Counted from the stretch's first letter, positions 1-7,427 are shown. The stretch: DNA of 12,792 nucleotides from Desulfobacterales bacterium (GCA_018224315.1 JAGTVF010000302.1:1-12792); one strand, 5' to 3'. Notes: generated by a model not told the origin, from the sequence alone. Program-made: numbers and translations.

Positions 1-788
1 ACCTGATATTCCACATCTGTAAGGGTCTGGGCCGGGGCCACGGTGATGCTGTCTCCGGTATGAACGCCCATGGGATCGACGTTTTCAATGGAACAGACAA
101 TGACCACGTTGTCGTTTTTATCGCGCATCACCTCAAGCTCGTATTCCTTCCAGCCCAGCATCGATTCCTCGATCATCACCTGATTGATCATGCTGGCATC
201 CAGGCCGGCCGAAGCGATGTTTTCCAGATCTTCCGGGTTGTAGGCCACCCCGCCGCCGGTGCCGCCCAGGGTGAAAGCGGGGCGGATAATCACGGGATAG
301 CCGATGTCTGCGGCAAATCCCCGGGCGGCCTCCATGTCGGTGGCAATACCGCTTTTGGCAATCCGGAGATTGATCTTTTCCATGGCCCGGCAGAACCGGT
401 CCCGGTCTTCAGCCTTGTGGATGGCATCTAAGCGGGCGCCGATCATCTCCACCCCGTATTTTTCCAAAACCCCGGCCTCGGCAACGCCCACGGCGGTGTT
501 CAACCCCGTCTGCCCCCCGAGGGTGGGCAGGATGGCATCGGGCCGCTCCTTTTCAATGATCATTTCCACGGTTTTGGGGGTGACGGGCTCCACATAGGTC
601 CGGTCCGCGATTTCCGGATCGGTCATGATGGTGGCCGGGTTGGAATTGACCAGGATCACCTCGTAGCCTTCTTCCTTTAATGCCTTGCATGCCTGGGTGC
701 CGGAATAGTCAAACTCACAGGCCTGGCTGATGATAATCGGCCCTGCGCCGATGATCAGGATCTTGTGGATGTCGGTGCGTTTCGGCAT
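1..788 (-). CDS. carB: Carbamoyl-phosphate synthase large subunit, N-terminal part (cut by left edge)
   Basis: CarB joins bicarbonate, glutamine-derived ammonia and two ATP into carbamoyl phosphate for pyrimidine and arginine synthesis, in a cytoplasmic complex with CarA. I translated it by hand from the ATG at 788; 262 codons are inside the window and the frame stays open to base 1. A complete protein is about 1070 residues, so roughly the first quarter is here. Visible are the pre-ATP-grasp Rossmann motif [17 protein letters not shown] (residues 14-30), [10 protein letters not shown] (49-58), [11 protein letters not shown] (88-98), and ATP-grasp residues R129, R169 ([14 protein letters not shown]) and E215 (EYELE). 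These fall at the same numbers as in the E. coli enzyme, so there are no early indels. It starts 24 bases after the carA stop and is surely co-transcribed with it. The Shine-Dalgarno sequence is weak (CGGA-like), so coupling to carA is possible. The function is certain; only the truncation is a limit. Confidence 0.97.
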   Translation of the reverse strand, partial: MPKRTDIHKILIIGAGPIIISQACEFDYSGTQACKALKEEGYEVILVNSNPATIMTDPEIADRTYVEPVTPKTVEMIIEKERPDAILPTLGGQTGLNTAVGVAEAGVLEKYGVEMIGARLDAIHKAEDRDRFCRAMEKINLRIAKSGIATDMEAARGFAADIGYPVIIRPAFTLGGTGGGVAYNPEDLENIASAGLDASMINQVMIEESMLGWKEYELEVMRDKNDNVVIVCSIENVDPMGVHTGDSITVAPAQTLTDVEYQ

Positions 789-812
789 AAAAAGTCCGTG
801 TTGGGATGCGGG

Positions 813-1949
813 TTATTGATTGTCTTTGATCATGCGGACAAATTCATCAAACAAATAGCCGGCGTCATGGGGCCCGGGTGCGGCCTCCGGGTGATACTGG
901 ACCGTAAACAGGGGGTATTGCCGGTGAGAAAACCCCTCCAGGGTCTGGTCGTTTAAGTTCATGTGGGTGATATCCACGGCATTGGCATCCAGGGTGTCGG
1001 GATCCACGGCAAAACCATGGTTCTGGGAGGTGATTTCCACCTTGCCCGTGGCCAGATGCTGCACGGGCTGATTGACCCCGTGATGACCGAATTTAAGCTT
1101 AAATGTCTTTGCCCCCAGGGCCTGGCCCAGAAGCTGAATCCCCAGACAGATGCCAAAGATCGGTTTATACCCGATCAACTGCCGGGCGGTGTCCACGGCA
1201 TAGGAAAGGGGCGCGGGATCGCCGGGCCCGTTGGACAGAAACACCCCGTCGGGGTCCAGCTTTTTGACTGCCTCGGCCGGGGTGTCGGCCGGCAGCACCA
1301 GCACCTGGCACCCGGCGTTTTCCAGGCAGCGCAGAATATTGTATTTTACCCCGTAGTCCAGGGCGACCACCCGGAGGCCCTGGTTTTGCGCCCCCCACAC
1401 GTTTTGATCCAAACTTTGGGCATCGCAGGCCACCGGCCGGTTGTTTTTCCAGAAATAGGGTTTTTTGGCCGTCACGTACTGCACCAGGTCCTGTCCCTCC
1501 ATGGACGGAATCTGACGGGCCCGGGCGCTCAAAGATTGCGGGTCTGTGTCATGGGTGGAAACAAATGCCCGCATGGCCCCGGCCTGGCGGATATGCCGGG
1601 TCAGGGCCCGGGTATCGAGTTCATCGACCCCGATGACCCCGTGGGCTTTTAAATAATCGGCAAGGCTTTGGTCTGCCCGGAAATTGCTGTATTGGTCCTG
1701 GTATTCCCGGACCACGAACGCGGCCACCTGCACCCGGTCCGATTCGATGTCTTCGGCATTGACCCCGTAATTGCCCACCAGGGGATAGGTCATGGTCACC
1801 ATCTGCCCGCGGTAGGAAGGATCTGTGAGAATCTCCTGGTAACCGGTCATGCCGGTGTTAAACACCACCTCCCCCGAGGCCTCCCCCGGACCGGTGAAAC
1901 TGCGGCAGGCAAATGCCCGCCCGTCTTCTAATGCCAGCAAAGCTTTCAT
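813..1949 (-). CDS. carA: Carbamoyl-phosphate synthase small (glutaminase) subunit
   Basis: CarA hydrolyses glutamine and passes ammonia through a tunnel to CarB. The N-terminal small-chain domain covers about residues 1-150 (NTGMTGYQEILTDPSYRGQ near 31-49). A class I glutamine amidotransferase domain follows. Its nucleophile is C268 in GICLGIQLLGQ, and H353 and E355 in VQYHPEAAPGPHD complete the triad, essentially the E. coli numbering. SNGPGDP near 239 is the usual oxyanion-region motif. Length is 378 residues, normal for the family. I chose the ATG at 1949 (MKALLALEDG); the frame is open to a TTG at 1958 that would add three residues, but the ATG matches the usual CarA start. No convincing Shine-Dalgarno sequence precedes it. 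The leader upstream (1950-2141) is unusually structured, which suggests regulation of the carAB unit. The gene sits downstream of the glutamate synthase genes in the same direction. Confidence 0.97.
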   Translation of the reverse strand: MKALLALEDGRAFACRSFTGPGEASGEVVFNTGMTGYQEILTDPSYRGQMVTMTYPLVGNYGVNAEDIESDRVQVAAFVVREYQDQYSNFRADQSLADYLKAHGVIGVDELDTRALTRHIRQAGAMRAFVSTHDTDPQSLSARARQIPSMEGQDLVQYVTAKKPYFWKNNRPVACDAQSLDQNVWGAQNQGLRVVALDYGVKYNILRCLENAGCQVLVLPADTPAEAVKKLDPDGVFLSNGPGDPAPLSYAVDTARQLIGYKPIFGICLGIQLLGQALGAKTFKLKFGHHGVNQPVQHLATGKVEITSQNHGFAVDPDTLDANAVDITHMNLNDQTLEGFSHRQYPLFTVQYHPEAAPGPHDAGYLFDEFVRMIKDNQ

Positions 1950-1997
1950 AGGGTTCAATATTTACCGTTCAAAGTTCAGGGTTGAAACAAAATGGAT

Positions 1998-2042
1998 GCC
2001 CCGGGGCAAAATCCCGCAATTTTGCGCATATGCCCGCAAAAT
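1998..2042 (-). promoter_or_regulatory. Alternative-hairpin segment in the carA leader
   Basis: Three short arms compete for one partner. GCAAAAT at 2006-2012 (arm A) is complementary to ATTTTGC at 2019-2025 (arm B). The same arm B, extended to 2026, is complementary to CGCAAAAT at 2035-2042 (arm C). Only A:B (6-nt loop) or B:C (8-nt loop) can form at once. Arm A also overlaps a 12-base perfect palindrome TGCCCCGGGGCA at 1997-2008. The segment lies about 50-90 bases upstream of the carA ATG. This geometry is seen directly in the sequence. A role as attenuator, riboswitch platform or dimeric-repressor site is inference; the T-run after the last hairpin in the transcript is poor, so it is not a textbook terminator. 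Confidence 0.45.
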
Positions 2043-2062
2043 CATCCAAAAATTTACTCTCA

Positions 2063-2098
2063 GCCGGGTAGCCGGTTACAGTAACACGGCATCCCGGC
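2063..2098. repeat. 36-base interrupted dyad between the GOGAT operon and carA
   Basis: The arms are GCCGGG (2063-2068), GCCG (2071-2074) and GTTAC (2075-2079), mirrored around A2080 by GTAAC (2081-2085), CGGC (2087-2090) and CCCGGC (2093-2098). There is one TA/AT mismatch step and a single-base bulge. As RNA from the minus strand it gives a long GC-rich hairpin starting 43 bases after the end of the upstream gene (2142). As DNA, the 11-base core GTTACAGTAAC resembles a dimeric operator. It is followed in the transcript by a T-run (TTTTT) only after about 11 bases, so a classical intrinsic terminator is possible but imperfect. Confidence 0.45.
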
Positions 2099-2141
2099 CG
2101 AAGCAAATCATTTTGGCAGAAAAATAGTGCCGCTGTTTTTC

Positions 2142-4526
2142 TTACAAAGGATCGTTTTCCCGCATGGCCCAGACCCCGCAGGGGCAGGCCCCGGCGCAGA
2201 ACCCGCAGCCAATGCACAGATCCGGATCCACCGCGTACTCATAATCGTCTGCCGCCAGCTGTTTTCTGGATATGGCCCCGCGCGGGCAGATGCTTTCGCA
2301 AATGCCGCAATCCCGGCAGGCGCCGCAGGAGGCGCAGGCGGATCCGCATTGCGCTGTCCCGGAAAACGAGCGAATCCTGGGGTCAAAATACTCCAGGGAA
2401 ACCCGGGCCGTGTCGATTACGGGAGCGTGTCGGCCCGGGCTGGCGGCTGTGCCCGGATCCGGAAGGGTTTTAAAATCGGTTCCCGGATCAAGGGGCCGCT
2501 TTCCTTCGGCGATTTCCCTGATGGCCGCTGCGGCCTTTCTGCCCGCGCCAATGGCGTCGGTGAGCAGGCCGGGGCGGACAATGTCGCCGATGGCAAAAAT
2601 CTTTGGATCCGTGGTCTGGAAATACTCGTTGACCCGGACAAAGCCCTTTTCCACGCCCACCGAGCCGGGCAGAAAATCCGTGTCCGGCACATCGCCGATG
2701 GAGACCACCACGGTATCTGCCGCCAGCACCTCGCCGGATTCAAGCACCACGCCCTGTTCGGTGATCTCGCGGGTAAAGCAGGGCCAGCGGAATTTCGCCC
2801 CCGCAGCTTCTGCGTGCTCCCGTTCCTTTCCAAAAGATGCCGGTTTCTGAACGTCAATCAGGACAATGTCTTCGGCGCCCAGGCGCCGGGCTTCCACAGC
2901 CGCATCACAGCCCACGTTGCCGGCCCCGATAATCACCACTTTTTGACCCGGATCAACGGCATCGTTTTTTGCCCGGGCCAGAAAGTCGTTTGCCGCAATC
3001 ATGCGCTCTTTTCCGGGAACCGGAAGGGTCCGCGGCCTTGTGGCACCGGCTGCAATGATGACAAAATCATAATCGGTCTTTAACTGCTCGATGTCGTCTT
3101 TGCCCAGCTCCTGCTGCAGATGCACATGGGGCAGCACTTCGCGGATTCTGGAAAGCTCGGCTTCCAGCACATTGGCCGGAATCCGGGATCCGGGAATCAG
3201 GCGGCTCATCTTGCCGCCGAGTTTTTCCGACATGTCAAAAATGACCGGGTCATGTCCGGCCTGCCGAAGCTGCCAGGCAATGGAGATACCCGCGGGCCCG
3301 CCGCCCACCACGGCCGCCTTTTTACCGGTTACCGGGGGCAGATCCGGATTTCTGGCATCAATGCTGGCCCGGCCCAGGTGCGTGACATCCACGGGGTTCA
3401 TGTCAGCCGAATGCCGGGTGCAGGACTGCATGCAGAGATTGGGACAGAGGTATCCGCACACGGATGCGGGAAACGGCGTGTAGGCCAGGGCCATGTCCAC
3501 GGCCTCGTCCATGCGGCCTTCGCGCACCAGCCGCCACCGGTCATGCACCGGAATGCCAGTGGGGCATGTGGCCTCACATGGCGGGGCATACATGCGGTTT
3601 TCCCACACAGGCACAAACCGGCGCAGATCGCCGGTGACAATCACGGGAATCGGGCTCATGTCCGTATCGCTCAGATCCCCCACCAGGCCCCCGGGGCCCA
3701 GTTCCCGGTCCCAAACCGACTTTCGGAACTCGGAAATACTGCGGGTTTTTCTGACCACTTTGTCCATGGGGCTTCTGGCGGCAATGAGCTGCCAGCGCTC
3801 CCGTTCGGCCAGTTGATCATAGAGATCCATGCGGTCGATGGCCGTAAGAAACCGCCGAAGGTTCTGCTCCAGCCACTGCCAGTCGCTGTCTGTGATGGCA
3901 ATGAGCCTGGCATCGCTTTTGCTGTATCCACCGTGGGGACCGCGGAAAAAAACCTTTCCGCTGACCATGCCCACAAGGGGTCGGTACCCCAGTATATTTT
4001 CCGGGGTTTGGGCGTCAATGCCGCAGATCACGGCAACACCGCCGGCCATGAATTCGCCGAAATAATCGCCCGCGGATCCCAGCACCCACAGCTCCGGGGG
4101 GGCAAACCGGGGGTTTTGCTTGGTCATGGTCATGCCCCGGCTGCCAATGCTGCCGGCCACATAGACCCTTCCCTGGGCCATGGCGTTTGCCACACCGTTT
4201 GACGCATGACCGTGCACCACAATTTCAGCCCCGGCATTGAGCCAGCCCACATCATCGGAAGCCGGGCCCATGTTTTCAATCCGGGTGTTGGCAAACCCCA
4301 TGGAACCCAGGCGCTGGCCGGAATGGCCCGTAACCCGGATTTCCAGGGGGCTGCCCCCGGCGCGCCACAGCCGGCCGCCGATGCCGTGCTGGCCGTATGC
4401 CTTTACCTCGATTTTCTGGTGGCCTTTTGCCACCGCCTCCTGTAGCTGTTCCTCCAGGACCCGGGATTCGAGCCGGATATCGTCCTGCCGGCCGGATATC
4501 AAATAATAGCGTTGCTGGTCATCCAT
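2142..4526 (-). CDS. Glutamate synthase GXGXG domain fused to GltD-type FAD/NAD(P)H oxidoreductase with C-terminal ferredoxin
   Basis: This is a fusion of two parts of glutamate synthase. About residues 35-240 are the GXGXG beta-helix domain that closes the GltB large subunit (VTGHSGQRLGSMGF, then glycine-rich repeats such as VYVAGSIGSRGMTMTK). About 300-685 are GltD-like. N-terminal cluster cysteines are C317, C321, C357, C361, C365 and C369. The FAD motif GGGPAG is at 408-413, the NAD(P) motif GAGNVG at 534-539, and FAIGDIVRPG near 644-653 ends the flavin fold. The tail has two ferredoxin motifs, CxxCxxCxxxCP at 737-747 and CIGCGFCAGACPC at 771-783, plus three extra cysteines (727, 731, 734). 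It should take electrons from NAD(P)H and relay them to the FMN subunit encoded upstream. I chose the ATG at 4526 because GAGG lies 6 bases ahead of it; an in-frame ATG at 4541 would add five residues. The GltB-C/GltD fusion is unlike the E. coli two-subunit enzyme. A DsrL-like relative is the main alternative for the oxidoreductase half, but the operon argues for GOGAT. Confidence 0.88.
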   Translation of the reverse strand: MDDQQRYYLISGRQDDIRLESRVLEEQLQEAVAKGHQKIEVKAYGQHGIGGRLWRAGGSPLEIRVTGHSGQRLGSMGFANTRIENMGPASDDVGWLNAGAEIVVHGHASNGVANAMAQGRVYVAGSIGSRGMTMTKQNPRFAPPELWVLGSAGDYFGEFMAGGVAVICGIDAQTPENILGYRPLVGMVSGKVFFRGPHGGYSKSDARLIAITDSDWQWLEQNLRRFLTAIDRMDLYDQLAERERWQLIAARSPMDKVVRKTRSISEFRKSVWDRELGPGGLVGDLSDTDMSPIPVIVTGDLRRFVPVWENRMYAPPCEATCPTGIPVHDRWRLVREGRMDEAVDMALAYTPFPASVCGYLCPNLCMQSCTRHSADMNPVDVTHLGRASIDARNPDLPPVTGKKAAVVGGGPAGISIAWQLRQAGHDPVIFDMSEKLGGKMSRLIPGSRIPANVLEAELSRIREVLPHVHLQQELGKDDIEQLKTDYDFVIIAAGATRPRTLPVPGKERMIAANDFLARAKNDAVDPGQKVVIIGAGNVGCDAAVEARRLGAEDIVLIDVQKPASFGKEREHAEAAGAKFRWPCFTREITEQGVVLESGEVLAADTVVVSIGDVPDTDFLPGSVGVEKGFVRVNEYFQTTDPKIFAIGDIVRPGLLTDAIGAGRKAAAAIREIAEGKRPLDPGTDFKTLPDPGTAASPGRHAPVIDTARVSLEYFDPRIRSFSGTAQCGSACASCGACRDCGICESICPRGAISRKQLAADDYEYAVDPDLCIGCGFCAGACPCGVWAMRENDPL

Positions 4527-4571
4527 CTTATGCCTCATCATCCTGATTCTCGCGCAAAAAGTCTGATTTCA

Positions 4572-4695
4572 GATGGCGCCGTAAAAGTTCAAGATCAAGG
4601 CTTGCGCGATTGCCGAAGAATGCAGCGTACTTATCCGTACGTGAAATTCTGAGGAATCGCGCGTAACGCAGATATTGGACTTTTACGGCGCCATC
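4572..4695. repeat. 124-base palindromic element (MITE- or REP-like) inside the GOGAT operon
   Basis: The ends are 17-base perfect inverted repeats: GATGGCGCCGTAAAAGT at 4572-4588 and its complement at 4679-4695. Inside are further nested arms: GCGCGATT (4604-4611) with AATCGCGC (4655-4662), AGAAT (4617-4621) with ATTCT (4646-4650), and an apex CGTAC (4626-4630), loop TTATCC, GTACG (4637-4641). The whole unit can fold into one long hairpin or cruciform on either strand. It ends three bases from the stop codon of the FMN synthase gene (4699) and starts 45 bases before the next gene. No clear target-site duplication is visible and it encodes no protein. I recall terminal sequences of this style as dispersed intergenic repeats in Desulfobacteraceae, but I cannot check copy number here. 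In the mRNA it would act as an intercistronic stem, able to affect stability or the subunit ratio. Confidence 0.75.
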
Positions 4696-4698
4696 AAT

Positions 4699-6333
4699 CT
4701 AAACCACATACTGGATCTGCAACCGGTCCGCGGCTGCCTTGTCTGCAATGCCCAGGGCGTCTGACATGCCGATGGGAAGCGTGGTGGACCGGCCCAGGGG
4801 GGCCACGATCTTTCTTAACTCCGTGTCAAAGGAGACATACATGTCCACCACGCGCTGGGCCACGTCCTCGGCATCCAGCCGGCGGTAAAGCCGGGGGTCC
4901 TGGGAGGTGATTCCCTTGGGGCACAAGCCGATATTGCAGATATTGCACCGCCGGGTCTCGGAACCCAGGCATCCGGCCGCAGCCTGCATCACGTATTTGC
5001 CCACCTGCACCCCGCTTGCTCCGAGCATGATCAGGGCTGCGGCATTGGCCGCCAGATTGCCGTTTTTGCCGATCCCCCCGCCGGCAAACAGGGGGATTTC
5101 ATTCTGCTGGCCCAGCTTGACCAGATTGAGGTAGCAGTCCCGCAGACAGCTGGCAATGGGATGACCCATGTGGTCCAGGGACACGTTATAAGCCGCGCCG
5201 GTGCCCCCGTCTTCGCCGTCAATGGCAAGACCTGCGGCATAGGGGTTCCGGCTGAGGTTGTTTAACACGGCAAGAGAAGTGGAAGTGCCCGAAATCTTGG
5301 GATACACCGGTACCCGGAAGCCCCAGGCCATGCTCATGGACTGGATCATCTTGGCCACGGCCTCCTCGATGGAATACTTGGTCTGGTGGGTGGGCGGACT
5401 CGGCAGGCTCACGCCCTTTGGCACGCCCCGGATGGCCGAGATCAGATCATTGACCTTATGCCACATCAAAAGGCCGCCATCCCCTGGCTTGGCCCCCTGG
5501 CCGTACTTGATCTCAATGGCGCAGGGATCCACCTTCATCTCGGGAATGGCGTGGATGATCTCATCCCATCCGAAATACCCGGATGCGATCTGTAAGATCA
5601 CATAGCGCATAAACCTTGAGCGCAGCAGCCTGGGCGGACATCCGCCCTCTCCGGTGCTGATGCGCACGGGCATGCCCATTTCCTCGTTTAAATAGGCCAC
5701 GCCCATCTGCAGACCTTCCCACATGGGCGGCGACAACGCCCCAAATGACATGCCGCCGATAATCAGCGGATAAATCTCGCGAACCGGCGGTATCCAGCCG
5801 TGCTCGCGCACCCGCTGCATGTTCTCCTCGGGCGGCAGAATCCGGCCCAGCAGGGCCCGCATTTCAAACTCATGGCGGCCCGCATCCAGGGCCGGGTCGG
5901 TAAGCATGGAAATCCGGGTGAACTTGATCTGATCCAGTACCCCGCCAGGGGCATTTCTCCGTCCGCCCCGGCGCTCGGCCTGGCCGCCCCGGTTTAAATG
6001 AAACCGGAGTTTATCGCTTTCATCACTATGATACGGCATGATGGCGTCATTGGGACAAACCATGGCGCACATTGCACAGCCCACGCAGTGATAGGCCGGG
6101 TCCGTGCGCTGGCGGATGCCGTGATAGACCTTGTAGACATTTCCGGGCTGGGTGGCGGCATTGATATCGGTTTCAACGATCCGCTTGCGAAACACGCCGA
6201 GTTCAATGGCGTTGACCGGGCAGGCAGCCGTGCACTGACCGCATAAAGTGCATTTGTCCCGGCTCCAGTCAATCTGCCAGGGCAGGTCCTTGAGGCTTAA
6301 TGTAGACGGGGTAATCTTTTCATTTGCTTGCAT
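4699..6333 (-). CDS. Glutamate synthase FMN/3Fe-4S (synthase) subunit with N-terminal ferredoxin domain
   Basis: This is the central catalytic part of GOGAT: it binds FMN and 2-oxoglutarate, reduces the 2-iminoglutarate made with ammonia, and yields glutamate. The length is 544 residues. The N-terminus has two [4Fe-4S] motifs, CTLCGQCTAACP (C28, C31, C34, C38) and CVGCAMCAMVCP (C83, C86, C89, C93). The synthase barrel follows: IIGGMSFGALS (191-201), ISTGEGGCPPR (225-235), KYGQGAKPGDGG (276-287), SPPTHQTKYSIEE (312-324), IDGEDGGTGAA (371-381), and the 3Fe-4S cysteines C463, C466 and C471 in CNICNIGLCPKGITSQDP. It lacks the glutaminase and GXGXG domains of one-piece GltB; those are encoded by the neighbours on either side. 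I chose the ATG at 6333 because GGGAGG lies 7 bases upstream. The frame stays open to 6552, but that stretch is only the shadow of the preceding gene. It overlaps that gene by 37 bases. Confidence 0.94.
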   Translation of the reverse strand: MQANEKITPSTLSLKDLPWQIDWSRDKCTLCGQCTAACPVNAIELGVFRKRIVETDINAATQPGNVYKVYHGIRQRTDPAYHCVGCAMCAMVCPNDAIMPYHSDESDKLRFHLNRGGQAERRGGRRNAPGGVLDQIKFTRISMLTDPALDAGRHEFEMRALLGRILPPEENMQRVREHGWIPPVREIYPLIIGGMSFGALSPPMWEGLQMGVAYLNEEMGMPVRISTGEGGCPPRLLRSRFMRYVILQIASGYFGWDEIIHAIPEMKVDPCAIEIKYGQGAKPGDGGLLMWHKVNDLISAIRGVPKGVSLPSPPTHQTKYSIEEAVAKMIQSMSMAWGFRVPVYPKISGTSTSLAVLNNLSRNPYAAGLAIDGEDGGTGAAYNVSLDHMGHPIASCLRDCYLNLVKLGQQNEIPLFAGGGIGKNGNLAANAAALIMLGASGVQVGKYVMQAAAGCLGSETRRCNICNIGLCPKGITSQDPRLYRRLDAEDVAQRVVDMYVSFDTELRKIVAPLGRSTTLPIGMSDALGIADKAAADRLQIQYVV

Positions 6334-7427
6334 ATGTAAACCTCCCGGCGGTCGGGTCGGACCACCGCCGTATCCAGGTGCATGGGTTGAAAATCCGTGT
6401 GCTTGTCCCGGCCGGGCAGGACATAATCCAGGCCGCAGACCTCTGAGGAAAAGACCCAGGTGCCGGACTGGCCGCCCACAACCCCGGGACGCAGCTTTTT
6501 GCGGTCCTGGGTCATGAACATGGTGTTGTCCGGCAACAGGCCGATGACGCAATTGGGCCCGTCAATGATGAGCTTTCTGCAGGTGCGCTTTAAATGGGTC
6601 AGAAAATCGCCATTGGGGTGCGATTCCAGGTCCCCGTCCTGAAGCGGCGTGATCACGTGCTTGTAGGCCTCTACGCCGAGTCCCAGGTGCTTTAAGGTAT
6701 AGTGCAGGATATGGACAAACACCTCGGAATCGGAATAAAAACCGGTGTATCCGGGCTCGCCCCGGGATTTGAGATATTCCCGGATGGGCACAAAAGCCGT
6801 GTTTTCCCCGTTTGTCATGGTGGAAAATCCCTGAATGAAAAAGGGGTGGCAGGCATACAGGTCAATGGCATAATTGGTGTTCTGCCGGCCCTGGGCCATG
6901 ATGATCCGGGCGTTTAATTTTTCATTTCCCAGTTCCAGGTATTTTCCCACGGTCAGGGGGTCGCCGATTTCCTTGATCATGATGGTGTCGGGCCAGAAGG
7001 AAAACACGATCATGTCCTGGTTTTCCCTGCCCATATCCTGGAGGGCCAGGCGGATGTTGACCAGCCGGGCCTCTTTTTCCTCCCGGTCCATGTCGGCCCA
7101 CTCCTCGGGGTATTCATAGGCCCGGATCAGGTACATGTCGCGTTTGGGCACTCCCTGGGGCGGCACCTTGGGGATCTTGATGGAAATCTTGTACTTGGTG
7201 AGAAATCCCAGGTTGATCATGTAACCGTCCAGACGCCGGATCCCGGCCTCTGTGAAAATACCCGACAAAATGGGCTCGTCTTTCATCTCCTCCAGCGGCC
7301 CGCCCAGATCCCGGAGACAAAGCCCCACCCCGGAACCATCATGGCCCTCGCGCATGACATCCAGGGCGTTTAAGGCGGTCATGGGAGACTGCGGCGTATC
7401 ACTGGTAATGGCGATTAAGCGGCACAT
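6297..7427 (-). CDS. Glutamate synthase glutaminase subunit (class II glutamine amidotransferase)
   Basis: This is the stand-alone equivalent of the N-terminal domain of GltB: it hydrolyses glutamine and delivers ammonia to the FMN subunit. The protein begins MCRLIAITSD, so Cys2 becomes the N-terminal nucleophile after Met removal, as in all Ntn-type class II amidotransferases. Other motifs are GHDGSGVGL (28-36), the TNGENTAF oxyanion/substrate loop (205-212) and YSDSEVFVHIL (231-241), which matches the conserved SD(S/T)E glutamine-binding motif. Length is 376 residues, right for the domain alone. It is the first gene of the operon; AGGAG (7438-7442) lies 10 bases ahead of the ATG. Its last 37 bases overlap the next gene, so translation is probably coupled. 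A generic class II amidotransferase for another pathway is possible from sequence alone, but the position next to the two other GOGAT parts makes the call strong. Confidence 0.92.
   Translation of the reverse strand: MCRLIAITSDTPQSPMTALNALDVMREGHDGSGVGLCLRDLGGPLEEMKDEPILSGIFTEAGIRRLDGYMINLGFLTKYKISIKIPKVPPQGVPKRDMYLIRAYEYPEEWADMDREEKEARLVNIRLALQDMGRENQDMIVFSFWPDTIMIKEIGDPLTVGKYLELGNEKLNARIIMAQGRQNTNYAIDLYACHPFFIQGFSTMTNGENTAFVPIREYLKSRGEPGYTGFYSDSEVFVHILHYTLKHLGLGVEAYKHVITPLQDGDLESHPNGDFLTHLKRTCRKLIIDGPNCVIGLLPDNTMFMTQDRKKLRPGVVGGQSGTWVFSSEVCGLDYVLPGRDKHTDFQPMHLDTAVVRPDRREVYICKQMKRLPRLH
6341..6346 (-). promoter_or_regulatory. Ribosome binding site inside the upstream gene
   Basis: GGGAGG on the minus strand lies 7 bases before the ATG at 6333 and inside the coding sequence of the glutaminase gene. 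It decides the start of the FMN synthase subunit and rules out the 73-codon upstream extension of that frame. The placement implies translational coupling of the two subunits. Confidence 0.8.

Noticed and set aside
1950..1958. TTG start of carA three codons upstream
   Set aside because: The ATG at 1949 gives the standard CarA N-terminus and catalytic residues at family-typical positions; no ribosome binding site favours the TTG.
2049..2066. CTGAGAG on the minus strand, reminiscent of a TPP riboswitch
   Set aside because: The second conserved half (ACCTGAT-like) and the expected helices are absent, and the downstream gene is carA.
3120..4202. Long plus-strand open frame of 360 codons opposite the GXGXG-GltD gene
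   Set aside because: It is antisense to a gene with unmistakable cofactor motifs. Its residues (many His, Gly, Pro) are typical of the complement of a GC-rich coding frame, and no domain is recognisable. The same applies to 963-1652 (229 codons) opposite carA and 2127-3083 (318 codons).
6334..6552. N-terminal extension of the FMN synthase frame
   Set aside because: These 73 codons lie entirely within the glutaminase gene in another frame, are Pro/Arg/Gly-rich without motif, and the strong GGGAGG site supports the ATG at 6333.
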